Assembly (NCBI RefSeq): GCF_000410875.1
Contig: NZ_AROI01000009.1
Location: 124,001 to 188,000 of the forward strand
Direction: 5' to 3'
DNA length: 64,000 bases
From: Halopseudomonas pelagia CL-AP6
Lineage (GTDB): Bacteria > Pseudomonadota > Gammaproteobacteria > Pseudomonadales > Pseudomonadaceae
Position 1 is the stretch's first letter. Each line of letters opens with the position of its first letter. Positions 29,953 through 39,258 of this stretch are shown here, in pieces. Both the position numbers and the translations under genes were made by a program. The notes under the pieces are model-generated. The model saw only the letters and a list, made by a program, of their open reading frames with translations. It did no database searches and was not told the DNA's origin.

Positions 29953-31845
29953 TCAGTTTTCCTGTGTGTCTATCAGCGTTGGAGTCCCTGTCAACGCGGC
30001 CTCTTTAGCCGGATCGATCCACCAAGTAAACAACCCCAGGTCATAGCGCGGGGAGGTTGGCGGGTGGGCGAATTTATTCCAGTAGGCTACCCGGTAGACC
30101 GTCGTGTGAAAGTTCGGTACCAGGTAGTGTCCGGCACGCAATACACGATCCAGCGCGCGGGTGTGGGTGATCAGTGATTCGCGCGAGTCGGCTTGGATCA
30201 GGCCCTCGACCAACGCATCGACAACCGGGTCGCGCAGGCCCATGAGGTTACGGCTCCCGGGATTGTCGGCACTGGAAGAGTGCCAATATTCGCGCTGCTC
30301 ATTGCCCGGCGAGTTGGATTGGCTAAAGCTGGTGACGACCATGTCAAAATCCCGCGAGCGCAAGCGGTTGATGTACTGCGAGGTATCTATACGGCGCAGG
30401 GTCAGTTCGATACCCAGCGACGCCAGGTTGCGCTTGAAGGGCAGCGCCACCCGCTCGAAGTCAGCCTGTATGATCAGAAACTCGAAGCTCAGTTGCTGAC
30501 CTTCAGCGTTGATCAGACGGTCGTCTTTTATCGTCCAGCCAGCGTCTTGCAACAAAGCATAGGCTTCACGCATTTGCTCGCGAATAATGCCGCTGGCATC
30601 GGTTACGGGTGGTGAGTAGGCTGGGCCAAAGACGGTTGCCGATAGCTGATCGCGCCAGGGTTCCAGTAGCGCCAACTCTGCTGCGTCCGGTTCGCCCGTG
30701 GCGCCCAGTTCGGAATTGTCGAAGAAGCTGTCGGTGCGCGTATAGGCGTTATGAAACAGGCGCCCATTGGACCACTCGAAATCAAACAACAGGCTGATCG
30801 CTTTACGCACGCGCACGTCAGCAAAGTACGGGCGGCGCGTGTTGAACACAAAGCCCTGCATACCCTGGGTGTTCAGATTGGGGATCTCTTCCTTGATGAT
30901 GCGCCCGTCACGCAGTGGCGGGCTGTCGTAGCCAGTCGCCCAGTTTTTCGCGGCGTATTCCTGGTTGAAATCAAACTGGCCTGCCTTGAACGCTTCCAGT
31001 GCTACGCCGGTATCGCGATAGTAGTCTATGACCACGCGGTCAAAGTTGTTGAAACCACGTTGTACCGGCAAATCGGCCGCCCAATAGTCTTTAACACGTT
31101 CGTAGGTAATATTACGCCCGCCGCTAACCCGGCTGATGCGATAGGGGCCACTGCCCAGCGGCGGCTCCAGGGTGGTGCGGCCGAATTCGCGATCAGCCCA
31201 GTAATGTTCTGGCAGTACCGGCAACTGGCCAATAACCAGCGGTAACTCCCGGTTCTGCGCGTGATGAAAATGAAAGATAACGCTATGGTCGTTTTCTGCT
31301 ATTACCTCTTTTACATCGCCGTAATAGGCTTTGTAAAAAGGCGCGCCTTGCTCAATCAGCGTGTTGAAGGTAAAGACCACGTCGCTTGCGGTTACTGGTT
31401 CGCCATCATGAAAGCGCGCTTCGGGCCGCAGATAAAAGCGTACCCAGGTATGATCTTCAGCCCGCTCGATACGCTCTGCCAGCAACCCGTACTCGGTGAA
31501 AGGTTCATCCAGCGCATGAAACGTCAGGGTGTCGTAAATCAGCCCCAGGCGCTCGACACTGTTGCCGCGGGTAATAAAGCCGTTCAACGAATCGAAGCTG
31601 CCAAAGCCAGATAGGCGCAAGGTGCCACCCTTGGGCGCGTCGGCATTCACATAGTCGAAATGGGTGAAATCCGCAGGGTAAGCTGGTGGTTCGCCGTACA
31701 GGGTCAGTGCGTGGCTGCCGGCGGAAGCGTTTGGGCTGGGTTCAGTGCCAGATTTAAATCCGGGTTCAGTACCAGGCTCTGCGGCCGCCATACCGGCAAA
31801 GGTGATCAAGGCGCATGCGCAGAGCGTTTTGAGTAAATCGTGCAT
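29953..31845 (-). CDS. Periplasmic oligopeptide-binding protein 1 (YejA type)
   Basis: A 630-residue extracellular solute-binding protein, family 5. An N-terminal signal peptide ([20 protein letters not shown]) is followed by [20 protein letters not shown], the family-5 opening. Other landmarks are [20 protein letters not shown] and [15 protein letters not shown]. It delivers peptides to YejBEF. A second, similar binding protein is encoded 29 bases upstream (31875-33704). Confidence 0.92.
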   Translation of the reverse strand: MHDLLKTLCACALITFAGMAAAEPGTEPGFKSGTEPSPNASAGSHALTLYGEPPAYPADFTHFDYVNADAPKGGTLRLSGFGSFDSLNGFITRGNSVERLGLIYDTLTFHALDEPFTEYGLLAERIERAEDHTWVRFYLRPEARFHDGEPVTASDVVFTFNTLIEQGAPFYKAYYGDVKEVIAENDHSVIFHFHHAQNRELPLVIGQLPVLPEHYWADREFGRTTLEPPLGSGPYRISRVSGGRNITYERVKDYWAADLPVQRGFNNFDRVVIDYYRDTGVALEAFKAGQFDFNQEYAAKNWATGYDSPPLRDGRIIKEEIPNLNTQGMQGFVFNTRRPYFADVRVRKAISLLFDFEWSNGRLFHNAYTRTDSFFDNSELGATGEPDAAELALLEPWRDQLSATVFGPAYSPPVTDASGIIREQMREAYALLQDAGWTIKDDRLINAEGQQLSFEFLIIQADFERVALPFKRNLASLGIELTLRRIDTSQYINRLRSRDFDMVVTSFSQSNSPGNEQREYWHSSSADNPGSRNLMGLRDPVVDALVEGLIQADSRESLITHTRALDRVLRAGHYLVPNFHTTVYRVAYWNKFAHPPTSPRYDLGLFTWWIDPAKEAALTGTPTLIDTQEN

Positions 31846-31874
31846 CCAGTGACCTTGTTTATTGTTCAGTGTTT

Positions 31875-33704
31875 TTATTCAGTGCCCGGCATCATCCACC
31901 AGGTGCGTATGGCCAGCGAATAGGGCGGCGTCGCTGGGGATTTGAGCCACTCACGATGGGCTATGCGATGGTAGTCAATATACCAGTTAGGAATTGTATA
32001 GTGTTCCCATAATAACACCCGGTCCAATGCCTTCGCGGCGGCAATCTGCTGATCACGGTTGCTGGCCGCGAGGAGCTTCTCCAGCAGAGCATCGACCACC
32101 GGGTTGTCGATGCCGGCGTAATTGCGACTACCCTGTACGCTGCGCTGGCTGGAATGGAAATAAATGTGCTGTTCCATCCCAGGTGACAGACCTTGCGGCA
32201 GGGTCGCGAGAATCATGTCGTAATCGAACTGGTCGAGCCGCGCTTTATATTGTGCGCGATCCACAGTGCGCACGCGCATATCGATGCCCAGTCGCGCGAG
32301 ATTGGTCCGGTAAGGCTGGATAATGCGCTCCAGACTGGGGTTGACCAGGAGTACCTCGAAGACCAATTGGTTGCCACTGGCGTTCTGGAGCCGACCATTG
32401 CGCAGCGTCCAGCCTGCTTCCTTGAACAACTCCACCGCCCGGCGCAGACTGGCGCGGGAGATGCCCCGTCCATCGCTGGTGGGTAGACTGAACGGCTGGG
32501 TGAAGAGTTCCCGGGGCAACTGCTCGCGGTGTTCGCTCAGGTACAGAAACTCCTGGCCGGCCGGTAGCTCGGTAGCGCTGAACGGGCTATTGGGGTAGTA
32601 GCTCTCCGAGCGGCGATAGGCATCGTAGAACAGCACGCGATTTGACCATTCAAAGTCAAACAGCATGCCCAGCGCCTCGCGCATGCTGCGTTGGTCAAAC
32701 GGGGTGCGCCGGGTATTGAAGAACAGCGCCTGGGTCGCGCTGGGGATCTGGTGCTTTATCTCACGCTTGTCCACCTCGCGATTGCGCACCGCAGGGAAGT
32801 CATAGGCATTCGACCAGTTGCTGGCCTTATGGTCGAAGTAAAAGTCGAACTCGCCGGCCTTGAACGCTTCGAAGGCGACGTTATTGTCGCGGTAAAACTC
32901 GGCCTCGAGCCGATCGAAGTTATATTTTCCGCGATTGATCGGCAAATCCTTACCCCAGTAGTCCTTGACCCGCTCGAAGGTCACCCGGCGTCCGGGTGAT
33001 ACATTGGTTATGCGGTAGGGGCCACTGTTCAACCCAGGTTGAAAGGTGGTGTCGCCAAAGCTGCGGCCCTCCCAGTGGTGCGCGGGCAGTATCGGTAGTT
33101 CACCCAGGCGCAGAATCAGTAGTGGGTTGTCGGCGCGGCTGAAAACGAAGCGTATTCGGTGTTTGCCAAGCACATCGATTCGATCCACTTCTTGCAGCAT
33201 CGAGCGATAATTCGGATGGCCCTGTTCGCGTAGCAGCTTATAACTGAAGGCCACATCGGCGGCGGTAATAGCCCGGCCATCATGGAAACGCGCCTCTTCG
33301 CGCAAGTTGAAGACGACCCAGCTGCGATCGTCGGAAAACTCCAGCGTCTCGGCAATCAGACCGTAGGCAGAATAGGGTTCGTCACCGGAGGGGTCATAGA
33401 TCCCGCTACCGACCATCAAGGTTTCGTTCAGCTCGGTGATGCCGTACTGGGCAAAGTTGCCGGTATTAACCGGGCTGGTGCCTTTTAGCGTGTAAGGGTT
33501 AAGGGTGTCAAAAGTGCCCGAGCCCATCACCCTGAGGGTGCCGCCCTTGGGGGCGTCGGGGTTGACGTAGTCAAGATGCTCGAAATCCGCTGGATAGCGC
33601 GGTTGGCCGTATAGCGCATAACCGTGTTGGTGGTAGACGGTGGCGCTGGCGTCGGACCAGATAAACAGGATCAGCAGTGATGGGATTAGTAACCTGAAGT
33701 TCAT
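31875..33704 (-). CDS. Periplasmic oligopeptide-binding protein 2 (YejA type)
   Basis: A 609-residue paralogue of the adjacent binding protein, sharing [40 protein letters not shown], and VPN/IPN-containing C-terminal segments. The signal peptide is MNFRLLIPSLLILFIWSDASA. I chose ATG 33704; the frame is open to 33785 but those residues precede the signal peptide and are not family-like. Two binding proteins for one YejBEF permease suggest distinct peptide sets; Pseudomonas has the same pair in this position, from memory. Confidence 0.9.
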   Translation of the reverse strand: MNFRLLIPSLLILFIWSDASATVYHQHGYALYGQPRYPADFEHLDYVNPDAPKGGTLRVMGSGTFDTLNPYTLKGTSPVNTGNFAQYGITELNETLMVGSGIYDPSGDEPYSAYGLIAETLEFSDDRSWVVFNLREEARFHDGRAITAADVAFSYKLLREQGHPNYRSMLQEVDRIDVLGKHRIRFVFSRADNPLLILRLGELPILPAHHWEGRSFGDTTFQPGLNSGPYRITNVSPGRRVTFERVKDYWGKDLPINRGKYNFDRLEAEFYRDNNVAFEAFKAGEFDFYFDHKASNWSNAYDFPAVRNREVDKREIKHQIPSATQALFFNTRRTPFDQRSMREALGMLFDFEWSNRVLFYDAYRRSESYYPNSPFSATELPAGQEFLYLSEHREQLPRELFTQPFSLPTSDGRGISRASLRRAVELFKEAGWTLRNGRLQNASGNQLVFEVLLVNPSLERIIQPYRTNLARLGIDMRVRTVDRAQYKARLDQFDYDMILATLPQGLSPGMEQHIYFHSSQRSVQGSRNYAGIDNPVVDALLEKLLAASNRDQQIAAAKALDRVLLWEHYTIPNWYIDYHRIAHREWLKSPATPPYSLAIRTWWMMPGTE

Positions 33705-33790
33705 AGCGGCTCTGGGTGGGGCGTGACAGGCTGCCACGCTAACATTACCGCCAGGCTGGTGAAAGCCTCGCTGGGTTAAAGGCAACAGTC

Positions 33791-35344
33791 TCAGCGTAAC
33801 AGTAAAGTGAGCTGTTGCCCCGGCCGCAAATGGCGATCCAACGTGTTCTCTTTACGAATACGCTCGATGCTTATATTGAATTGCCGGGCAATACTGTACA
33901 GCGAGTCACCGGTTTTGACGGTATACACCATTGATTGCGGGCTGGCTGGGCTGGCGCTGCTGTTGCCGCCAGGAATGCGCAGGCTCTGGCCGGCGCTCAG
34001 CGAATGATTGCTGTCGATATTGTTGTGCTCGCGTAGCACGCTGATGCTGACGCCGTGTGCGCGGGCTATGTTCCACAGGCTGTCGCCCGACTTGACGCGG
34101 TATACCGATTGGGTGGTGGCTAGCTGTGCCGGTGCTGGGCTGGACACGGCGGGGCCGGCACCCATTTGCGGCAGAATCAGCGTCTGACCGATATTGATGA
34201 TATTGCCATTCAGTTGATTGGTATCGCGGATGGCCGACACGCTCAACTGATGACGACGGGCAATCTGCGACAGGGTATCGCCCGAGCGCACTTGATAATG
34301 CAGATAACTGACACGCTCGCTTTCCGGGAGATTTGCCAGCGCGGCACTGAACTGTTCGGCCCGGTTAACCGGTACCAGCAGACGGTAGATGCCCTGCGGG
34401 GACGTCATACGTTGCTTGAATGCTGGATTGAGCAGCATGAAATCTTCAGTCGGCATGTCAGCCAGCTCGGCGGCCTTATGCAGGTCAAGCTGACGTTTGA
34501 TTTCGACTTCGGTAAAGTAGGGGGTGTTGGCCAGCTCCGGTAAAACCGTGCCATGCAAGCTCGGGCGGTCGATGATCTGTGACATCGCCAGCAACTTCGG
34601 AACGTAGTTCATGGTTTCCCGCGGTAGTTGCAGGTTCCAGTAATCGGTAGGTAACCCAAGCTGCTGGTTACGCTTGATCGCGCGACCGACGCAACCTTCA
34701 CCGCAGTTATAGGCGGCAATCGCCAGCAACCAGTCGCCGTCAAACATGTTGGCCAGCTTGCTCAGATAATCGAGCGCTGCCTGGGTAGAAGCAGTGATGT
34801 CGCGACGTCCGTCGTACCAGGAGTCCTGGCGCAGAGAAAACACTTCGCCGGTGGAGGGGATAAATTGCCAGATTCCCGCAGCGCTGCTGCTCGATAGCGC
34901 CATGGGGTTGTAGCCGCTTTCCACAAAGGGTAACAACGCCAGTTCCAGCGGCATCTGCCGGGCGTCGAGCTGCTCTACAACGTAATGCATATAACGTTCG
35001 GCACGCGGACTGGTCAGCTCGAAGTAGCGTGGCTGGGCAACATAGAGTAGCCGCTGCTGGTTGACCCGGGGATTGTCGATAGCACCGGGATCAAGCATAA
35101 AGCCCTGACGAATGCGGCTCCACAGGGTGTAGACCGATTCGATCTCTTCGGCACTGCGCGGCGTGCGCGCGCTGCGCAGCAGCGTGATTTGCCGCGCCTC
35201 TTTGCGCTCTGCATCCGTAGGGCGATCACCCAGCCCGGAGCGCGAAGAACTGGGCGACGACTGACAACCTGCTATGCCAGCGATCAGCAGGCCAGCAAGG
35301 AGGATTTTTATTGATGTATATGAGCCTGGATCAGAAAAACGCAT
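33791..35344 (-). CDS. mltD: Membrane-bound lytic murein transglycosylase D
   Basis: Cleaves peptidoglycan glycan strands to anhydromuropeptides in the periplasm. The 517-residue lipoprotein has a signal ending LAGIAGC (Cys27). An SLT domain (about 110-250) holds the catalytic Glu in PFVESGYNP and the AYNCGEG motif. Three LysM repeats follow at about 350-395, 415-460 and 470-515 (each with SGDTLSQIA, SGDSLWNIA or TGDSLYSIA). The ATG at 35344 gives a normal lipoprotein signal. It sits between gloB and the transporter genes on the same strand. Confidence 0.94.
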   Translation of the reverse strand: MRFSDPGSYTSIKILLAGLLIAGIAGCQSSPSSSRSGLGDRPTDAERKEARQITLLRSARTPRSAEEIESVYTLWSRIRQGFMLDPGAIDNPRVNQQRLLYVAQPRYFELTSPRAERYMHYVVEQLDARQMPLELALLPFVESGYNPMALSSSSAAGIWQFIPSTGEVFSLRQDSWYDGRRDITASTQAALDYLSKLANMFDGDWLLAIAAYNCGEGCVGRAIKRNQQLGLPTDYWNLQLPRETMNYVPKLLAMSQIIDRPSLHGTVLPELANTPYFTEVEIKRQLDLHKAAELADMPTEDFMLLNPAFKQRMTSPQGIYRLLVPVNRAEQFSAALANLPESERVSYLHYQVRSGDTLSQIARRHQLSVSAIRDTNQLNGNIINIGQTLILPQMGAGPAVSSPAPAQLATTQSVYRVKSGDSLWNIARAHGVSISVLREHNNIDSNHSLSAGQSLRIPGGNSSASPASPQSMVYTVKTGDSLYSIARQFNISIERIRKENTLDRHLRPGQQLTLLLR

Positions 35345-35419
35345 GGGCTGGTCCGTTGAAAATTGGCTCGATTCTAGGAAGTCACCCTGCGGGGGTCAAG
35401 GAACCATTCCACAGAACGC

Positions 35420-36199
35420 TCAGAAGCTGTCTTTCCACGCCCTGATCCTGGCAAAGGTATTTACCTCTGTGCTTGCTGCTTCGCCAGCATGGGTTGCTGC
35501 CGCGTTAATAACCGCTGCCACACCAGCGCGCAGGAAGGGGTTGGTCTTCTTTTCCAGGCCAATGCTCGATGGCAGGGTCATGCGGCCGGCCGCGCGCAGA
35601 TCGTCGACGACTTCAGCGCGCACCTTTATATCGGCATTATCCGGCTCAACGGCGCGCGCGAAGCGCAAGTTGGCTTGGGTATATTCATGCGCACAGTAAA
35701 TCCGTGTGTGATCGGGCAAGGCCGCAAGGCGTTGTAGCGATCGGTGCATCTGCTCGGCGGTGCCCTCAAACAACCTGCCGCAGCCGCCAGCGAACAGGGT
35801 ATCGCCGCTCAGCAGCCAGGGTGCACCCGGCTCGTTGCAGAAGAACGCGATATGCCCGCGGGTGTGCCCGGGCACCGAGATGACTTCCAGCGTCTGGCCG
35901 AATAGGCTCAGGGTCTCGCCATCATCGAGTTTGCGATCCAGGCCAGGAATCTCTTCGGCAGCCGGCCCCCACACTTTGCAGCCGGTTGCCGCCTTGATGG
36001 TCGCCAGCCCGCCAGTGTGGTCACGGTGGTGATGGGTGATGAGCATATGGGTCAAATCGTATTCCGGACGCCTGCCCAGCCAGGTAATGACCGGGACGGC
36101 GTCGCCGGGATCGACGACGGCAACCCGATGATGGTCATTGTCGACGATAAGCCAGATGTAATTGTCCTGAAAGGCCGGGAGTGCTATGAATTCAAGCAT
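35420..36199 (-). CDS. gloB: Hydroxyacylglutathione hydrolase (glyoxalase II)
   Basis: Hydrolyses S-lactoylglutathione to lactate and glutathione in methylglyoxal detoxification. The 259-residue metallo-beta-lactamase fold has the metal motif THHHRDHTGG and the glutathione-binding C-terminus (YCAHEYTQANLRFA, KTNPFLRA). ATG 36199 gives the family start LEFIALPAFQDNYIW; the frame is open to 36277 but overlaps the divergent methyltransferase region. It diverges from the methyltransferase at 36288 across 88 bases. Confidence 0.95.
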   Translation of the reverse strand: MLEFIALPAFQDNYIWLIVDNDHHRVAVVDPGDAVPVITWLGRRPEYDLTHMLITHHHRDHTGGLATIKAATGCKVWGPAAEEIPGLDRKLDDGETLSLFGQTLEVISVPGHTRGHIAFFCNEPGAPWLLSGDTLFAGGCGRLFEGTAEQMHRSLQRLAALPDHTRIYCAHEYTQANLRFARAVEPDNADIKVRAEVVDDLRAAGRMTLPSSIGLEKKTNPFLRAGVAAVINAAATHAGEAASTEVNTFARIRAWKDSF

Positions 36200-36287
36200 G
36201 TTTAAAACGCCCTGAAAGGAATATGCTTTTATAGTACAGGCGCATGCTGGCTTGGGGAAATCAGGCAAAATGGCCAACGGAGGCCCG

Positions 36288-37061
36288 ATGTTGATTGATG
36301 ATCGCTCTGGCTCTATCAGCCAGACTGACTTGATGGATCTGCTGCGGGTGGCGCGGGCATGGCTGGATACGCCTGCCGGACAGATGCTGCTGCAGACTCA
36401 GCAGACGGTGATTGAGCAGAGCCTGCAGCGCTGTTTTGGCCAGCATCTGGTGCAGTACGGGCTGGCACCCACGCTGCTGGATGGCAACCAGTCGGTATTG
36501 CGCAACCGCTGGCATTTTGATCTGATCGCAGAACCGCCGACGATGCCGTTACAGGAAGGTCAGTGGCCCTTCGCTCCGCAATCGCTGGATGTGGTGCTGT
36601 TGCATCATGGCCTGGACTTCTGCTTGTCGCCCCGCACGCTGTTACGTGAAGCCAGTCAGGCGGTGCGCGCTGGCGGGCATATCATCATCCTTGGTTTCAA
36701 TCCCTGGAGTAGTTGGGGCTTGAACCATTTTGCCGGACGCAGTTGGCTCAGTGAAGCTGGATTTGTCAGTCCGGCCCGGCTTACAGACTGGCTGGAACTG
36801 CTTGGTTTTGCGGTGGAGAAACGCACTAATGGGTGCTATCGTCCGCCGCTTGCTACACAAAAGTGGCTGGATCGCATGGGCTTTCTCGAGCGATTAGGGG
36901 AGCGGCGCAATCTGCCGATGGGCGGTTTTTACTGCCTTGTCGCACGCCGGCAGATGTACGGCGTGACCCCGCGCAAGCAGACCGCCCGAGCCTTTCCAGC
37001 CTTGACCCTGCCCCCCATTGCTGCGGGAACCAGGCGCACGCAAAAACGGAATAATGAATGA
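36288..37061 (+). CDS. SAM-dependent methyltransferase (type 11-like)
   Basis: A 257-residue class I methyltransferase-like protein. The central part [19 protein letters not shown] followed by a helix and [19 protein letters not shown] matches motifs II-IV of the fold; the glycine-rich motif I is weak, so binding of SAM is inferred. The substrate is unknown. ATG 36288 has GGAGG 5 bases upstream, better than the ATG at 36252. Its TGA overlaps the rnhA ATG as ATGA. The gene sits at this position in other Pseudomonas, from memory. Confidence 0.85.
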   Translation: MLIDDRSGSISQTDLMDLLRVARAWLDTPAGQMLLQTQQTVIEQSLQRCFGQHLVQYGLAPTLLDGNQSVLRNRWHFDLIAEPPTMPLQEGQWPFAPQSLDVVLLHHGLDFCLSPRTLLREASQAVRAGGHIIILGFNPWSSWGLNHFAGRSWLSEAGFVSPARLTDWLELLGFAVEKRTNGCYRPPLATQKWLDRMGFLERLGERRNLPMGGFYCLVARRQMYGVTPRKQTARAFPALTLPPIAAGTRRTQKRNNE

Positions 37062-37519
37062 CGCATACGATTGAAATCTTTACTGACGGGGCCTGCAAAG
37101 GCAATCCTGGGCCCGGTGGCTGGGGTGTATTAATGCGCCTTGGCGAACATGAAAAATCGCTGTATGGCGGCGAGCTGCAGACCACCAACAACCGCATGGA
37201 GTTGACTGCGGCTATTCGTGGGCTCGAAGCGCTGAAAAAAACCGCGAATGTCACGCTGACCACGGATTCCGAATATGTGATGAAAGGTATCCGCGAATGG
37301 ATGCCGAACTGGAAAAAACGCGGTTGGAAAACCGCCAGCCGGCAGCCGGTCAAAAATGCCGATTTGTGGATGCAGCTCGACGAGCTGGTCAACCAGCACC
37401 AGGTTGAGTGGCGCTGGGTCAAGGGTCACAGTGGTCATAGGGAAAATGAAATAGCCGACGATCTGGCCAATCTGGGTGTACAGGACGTCCTGGCGAAACG
37501 GAGTCAGACACATGCGTGA
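37058..37519 (+). CDS. rnhA: Ribonuclease HI
   Basis: Degrades RNA in RNA-DNA hybrids. The 153 residues hold the catalytic Asp-Glu-Asp-Asp set in [38 protein letters not shown] and [12 protein letters not shown]. It overlaps the methyltransferase by 4 bases and dnaQ by 8, so the three genes are translationally linked. Confidence 0.97.
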   Translation: MTHTIEIFTDGACKGNPGPGGWGVLMRLGEHEKSLYGGELQTTNNRMELTAAIRGLEALKKTANVTLTTDSEYVMKGIREWMPNWKKRGWKTASRQPVKNADLWMQLDELVNQHQVEWRWVKGHSGHRENEIADDLANLGVQDVLAKRSQTHA

Positions 37520-38234
37520 AGTGGTACTGGATACCGAAACAACCGGCATCGACCCTAAGGACGGCCACCGCATTATCGAGATCGGTTGTGTCGAGTTGCT
37601 TGATAGGCGACTGACTGGCCGGCATTTTCATGTCTACATCAACCCCGAGCGGGAGGTGGAAGAGGGGGCCTTTGCCGTACACGGCATCAGCGATGAATTT
37701 CTCTCTGACAAGCCGCTGTTCGCTGATGTAGCCAACGACTTTATGCAGTTCGTCAAAGGCGCCCGTTTGGTCATCCACAACGCGGCGTTCGATATCGGTT
37801 TTCTGGACATGGAGCTGGAACGCCTCGGCGGTCTGCTCGGCAAGATGGGCGAACATTGCGGCGTAGTCGATACGTTGATGATGGCGCGGGAAAAGCACCC
37901 CGGCCAGCGCAACAGCCTGGATGCACTGTGCAAACGCTATATGGTCGACAACTCCCAGCGCGATTTGCACGGGGCCTTGCTCGACGCGGAAATTCTCGCT
38001 GACGTTTATCTGACTATGACCGGCGGCCAGACGGCGTTGCTATTGGCCGGGCAGGGCACCGATGCGGATACCAACAGCCATGGCGTGACCAGCATCCGCC
38101 GTCTGGATCCGGCCAAGCGGACAGGACTGAAAGTCGTCAGCCCCAGCCAGGAGGAGTTGGAGGCGCATGCCGAGCGTCTGGCTGCCATCGCAAAGGCGGC
38201 TGGATTTGTCGTGTGGGAAGGTCCGGCCGGGTAG
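37512..38234 (+). CDS. dnaQ: DNA polymerase III epsilon subunit (proofreading exonuclease)
   Basis: The 3'-5' exonuclease of the replicative polymerase. The 240 residues begin [14 protein letters not shown] (ExoI motif), with [14 protein letters not shown] (ExoII) and [14 protein letters not shown] (ExoIII). The C-terminal tail beyond about 180 normally binds the polymerase alpha subunit. The ATG at 37512 lies inside the rnhA 3' end and has GGAG 8 bases before it. Three tandem 14-base units start at its stop codon. Confidence 0.95.
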   Translation: MREVVLDTETTGIDPKDGHRIIEIGCVELLDRRLTGRHFHVYINPEREVEEGAFAVHGISDEFLSDKPLFADVANDFMQFVKGARLVIHNAAFDIGFLDMELERLGGLLGKMGEHCGVVDTLMMAREKHPGQRNSLDALCKRYMVDNSQRDLHGALLDAEILADVYLTMTGGQTALLLAGQGTDADTNSHGVTSIRRLDPAKRTGLKVVSPSQEELEAHAERLAAIAKAAGFVVWEGPAG

Positions 38235-38273
38235 GTGCGGCCGGCTAGGTGCGGCCGGCCAGGTGCGGCCCGG
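38232..38273. repeat. Three tandem 14-base units at the end of dnaQ
   Basis: TAGGTGCGGCCGGC is present twice perfectly (38232-38245, 38246-38259) and once with changes (CAGGTGCGGCCCGG, 38260-38273). The first unit contains the dnaQ TAG stop. CGGCCG within each unit is palindromic. A slippage-prone array; no function is evident. Confidence 0.85.
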
Positions 38274-38423
38274 TAAATAAGGCTCTGAGCGCTGTTACTA
38301 ATTACCCGAATAGCCAGAGCTATGCCATTGATCCGTAATGCTTGTTATAGTCTGGCAACTAGTGCAGCTTCGTGGCTGAACGAATGACTGCCTTGTTTAG
38401 CTAATAAAATCCTGGAGCCTGTC

Positions 38424-39236
38424 ATGCCTGAGTACCAGACCCTGTTGGTCGAGCAAATCGATAAGATCGCCCATATCCAGATAAACCGGCCTGACAAGGT
38501 CAATGCGATGAATGCGGCGTTCTGGGAAGAGCTTATTCAGGCGTTTGACTGGGTGGATAACACCGATAGCGTCAGAGTGGTGGTCATCTCCGGGGCCGGC
38601 AAGCATTTCTCTGCCGGGATCGATTTGGCACTGTTGGCCCAAGCGGCTAACAAGATGGGCAAGGATATCGGCCGCAACGCCGACATTGTCCGCCGCAACG
38701 TGTTACGCCTGCAGACCTCGTTCAATCTGGTAGACGAGTGCCGCAAGCCGGTCATCGCCGCCATTCATGGATACTGCATCGGTGGCGCTATTGATCTGAT
38801 CAGCGCCTGCGATATGCGTTATTCAACGCCCGACGCGCATTTTTCCATCAAGGAAATTGACATGGGAATGGCCGCCGATGTCGGCACTTTACAAAGATTG
38901 CCCCACCTCATAGGTGATGGCATGATGCGGGAGCTGGCCTACACAGGCCGGGCCTTTGACGGTGACGAAGCGGCGCGCATGGGGCTGGTCAACAGAACCT
39001 TTGCCAGTCATGCCGAGCTGCTTTCGGGCGTCATGGCTATGGCAGGTGAGATTGCCAGCAAATCACCGCTGGCGATTCGTGGTACCAAGGAAATGATTCG
39101 CTACAGCCGCGACCACAGCGTTGATGACGGGCTCAATTATATAGCCACGTGGAATGCTGCCATGCTTCAGTCAGACGATCTGAAGCTCGCCATGGCGGCG
39201 CATATGGCCAAAAAGACCGCTGATTTCGCGGACTAG
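38424..39236 (+). CDS. Enoyl-CoA hydratase/isomerase family protein
   Basis: A 270-residue crotonase-fold protein. The CoA oxyanion-hole segments are HFSAGIDLALL and AAIHGYCIGGAIDLISACDM; the active-site stretch FSIKEIDMGMAADVGTLQRL carries acidic residues (E and D) expected of Delta3,5-Delta2,4-dienoyl-CoA isomerases, which makes that activity likelier than plain hydration. TGGAG precedes the ATG by 8 bases. It stands immediately upstream of fimL. Confidence 0.88.
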   Translation: MPEYQTLLVEQIDKIAHIQINRPDKVNAMNAAFWEELIQAFDWVDNTDSVRVVVISGAGKHFSAGIDLALLAQAANKMGKDIGRNADIVRRNVLRLQTSFNLVDECRKPVIAAIHGYCIGGAIDLISACDMRYSTPDAHFSIKEIDMGMAADVGTLQRLPHLIGDGMMRELAYTGRAFDGDEAARMGLVNRTFASHAELLSGVMAMAGEIASKSPLAIRGTKEMIRYSRDHSVDDGLNYIATWNAAMLQSDDLKLAMAAHMAKKTADFAD

Positions 39237-39258
39237 GCGGGCAACGCAGGCAGGGACG

